From NCBI RefSeq assembly GCF_001909285.1, contig NZ_MRSV01000001.1, forward strand, positions 1,537,680-1,601,679: a stretch of 64,000 nucleotides of DNA, written 5' to 3'. The translations under genes and the position numbers were made by a program. Below, in pieces: positions 62,940 through 64,000 of this stretch. The notes under the pieces were generated by a model, which worked only from the letters and a program-made list of their open reading frames with translations, did no database searches and was not told the DNA's origin. The first letter of the stretch is position 1; each line of letters opens with the position of its first letter. Source of the stretch: Exiguobacterium profundum (lineage in GTDB: Bacteria > Bacillota > Bacilli > Exiguobacteriales > Exiguobacteriaceae).

Positions 62940-64000
62940 ATGACAAAACGGCTAATTCTTGCAATCAACCCAGGGTCGACCTCGACGAAAGTTGGATTGT
63001 TTGATGGGAAGGAAGAAGTGATGACACGTACGGTCCGACATTCAATCGATGTGACGGGTCTCACACTTCCAGAGCAGTTGCCTCATCGTGAGCAAGAAGT
63101 ACGCGCCTTGTTAGAAGAGACGGGCATCGCGGTCAATGATTTGACCGCGATCGTCGGTCGTGGTGGCTTGCTTGCACCGATGACGTCTGGAACGTATACG
63201 GTCAATGAACTCATGCGTGAAGATTTGACGAGCGGACGTTTTGGGATGCATGCATCGAATCTTGGTGGTCTGATCGCTTCGAAAATCGGGGGAGCTGAAG
63301 GGATTCCTAGTTTCATTGTGGATCCGGTCGTCGTCGATGAGATGGGCGAATTGGCCCGAAAGACAGGCATGCCGGAAATCAATCGTCGTAGCATTTTCCA
63401 TGCCCTCAATCAAAAGGCTGTCGCGAAACGATTCGCGGCCGAAAATGGAAGCGATTACAATGAGTTGAATCTTATCGTTGCGCATCTTGGTGGAGGAATC
63501 ACGGTCGGTGCCCATACGGCAGGTCGAGTCATCGACGTGAATAATGGTCTCGACGGAGATGGACCGCTCGCGCCGGAGCGTGCTGGCTCGATTCCTGTTG
63601 GACAGGTAGTAGAACTATGTTATAGTACCAGGTATAAAGAATCGGAAATGAAAAAGAAAATTGTAGGTCAAGGTGGTCTGTTTGCTCATCTCGGTACATT
63701 CGATGCCATTGAAATCGAGCAACGGGTTGAATCAGGTGATGACGAGGCGAGACTGTTGTATGAGACGATGGCTTATCGTGTCGCTCAAGAGATTTCAAAA
63801 CACGGCGCGACATTATGTGGTCGTGTGGATGCCATCTTACTGACGGGCGGAATCGCATATTCCGAGTGGCTGACTGAAAAAATCAAGGAGCGTGTCACTT
63901 ATCTCGCGCCGGTACACGTGTATCCGGGTGAAGATGAGCTTAAAGCGTTGGCTGAAGGTGCACTTCGCGTCATCGAGAACGAAGAGACCGCACGAGTTTA
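62940..64000 (+). CDS. buk: Butyrate kinase (3' end at window edge)
   Basis: This acetokinase-family enzyme starts at ATG 62940, one base after the bcd stop, and runs for 353 codons to the window end, where the last two bases are TA, probably the start of the stop codon. It has the phosphate-binding start ILAINPGSTSTKVGLF, VGRGGLLAPM near 72, AHLGGGITVGAH near 182, and LTGGIAYS near 300. It makes ATP from butyryl or branched acyl phosphates formed by Ptb. The rest of the bkd operon would lie beyond the edge. Confidence 0.92.
   Translation, partial: MTKRLILAINPGSTSTKVGLFDGKEEVMTRTVRHSIDVTGLTLPEQLPHREQEVRALLEETGIAVNDLTAIVGRGGLLAPMTSGTYTVNELMREDLTSGRFGMHASNLGGLIASKIGGAEGIPSFIVDPVVVDEMGELARKTGMPEINRRSIFHALNQKAVAKRFAAENGSDYNELNLIVAHLGGGITVGAHTAGRVIDVNNGLDGDGPLAPERAGSIPVGQVVELCYSTRYKESEMKKKIVGQGGLFAHLGTFDAIEIEQRVESGDDEARLLYETMAYRVAQEISKHGATLCGRVDAILLTGGIAYSEWLTEKIKERVTYLAPVHVYPGEDELKALAEGALRVIENEETARV

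Noticed and set aside
63600-63650. Short match between buk (TAGTACCAGGTATAAA) and the accB upstream region (46564-46579)
   Set aside because: The 16-base identity is isolated, lies inside a coding frame in buk, and has no symmetry or further copies noticed.
1-64000. CRISPR array, prophage or defence island
   Set aside because: No spaced direct repeats, integrase, phage structural or defence genes were seen; apart from the IS605-type end, the gene content is core genome.

Overview
The window looks like chromosomal DNA of a low-to-mid GC, non-sporulating relative of Bacillus, most probably Exiguobacterium. Gene order follows the Bacillus subtilis yqf-yqg-yqh-yqi segment closely (zur/ispG; sodA-pbpA-pst; rpmG-yqgN-rhomboid-yqgQ-glcK; yqgW-yqgX-yqgY-yqgZ; comG; gcvT-gcvPA-gcvPB-yqhL-mntR; yqhP-yqhQ-aroQ-yqhT-efp-accBC-nusB-folD-xseAB-ispA-dxs-yqxC-ahrC-recN-spo0A; yqzF-bkdR-ptb-bcd-buk). 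The genus is inferred from this synteny plus the absence of sporulation genes at their usual positions; no database search was possible.

Layout. 1-410: the end of an IS200/IS605-type tnpB and its right end. 484-2556: Zur-controlled zinc uptake genes with their repressor. 2.6-10 kb: Nnr repair enzyme, a nucleotidase, ispG, a chemoreceptor, and a Na/Pi cotransporter. 10.1-10.3 kb: two tRNA genes (elongator Met and Ile2, both CAT). 10.4-14.8 kb: cytoplasmic alpha-amylase, sodA, a class B PBP. 14.8-19.4 kb: a PhoP-box-driven pstSCAB-phoU operon. 19.5-22.4 kb: a DUF4912 protein and a GH57 enzyme fused to half a glycosyltransferase. 22.5-28.6 kb: rpmG, a folate gene, DUF92, ldh with a dense control region, rhomboid protease, M42 peptidase, yqgQ, glucokinase. 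28.8-32.8 kb: LTA synthase and small conserved genes. 32.8-37.1 kb: comGA-GG, aroK. 37.2-41.1 kb: glycine cleavage operon. 41.1-48.4 kb: rhodanese, a frameshifted mntR, a second hpt-type gene, aroQ, efp, accBC. 48.5-58.1 kb: nusB, folD, exonuclease VII, isoprenoid genes, TlyA, AhrC, RecN, Spo0A. 58.2-58.75 kb: an apparently untranslated, structured, promoter-to-terminator transcription unit. 59-64 kb: BkdR and a sigma-54 bkd operon (ptb, bcd, buk), cut by the window edge.

Most of the window is ordinary core genome. The points most worth checking are the roughly 530-nt RNA locus after spo0A, the GH57/half-GT fusion with an 11-A run at the domain junction, and three lesions in normally conserved genes: a TAA codon in bcd, a one-base frameshift in mntR, and a lost stop in nusB. 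The last two sit in poly-A tracts and could be either real or sequencing errors. Spo0A is intact although spoIIIA and spoIVB are missing from their syntenic positions.
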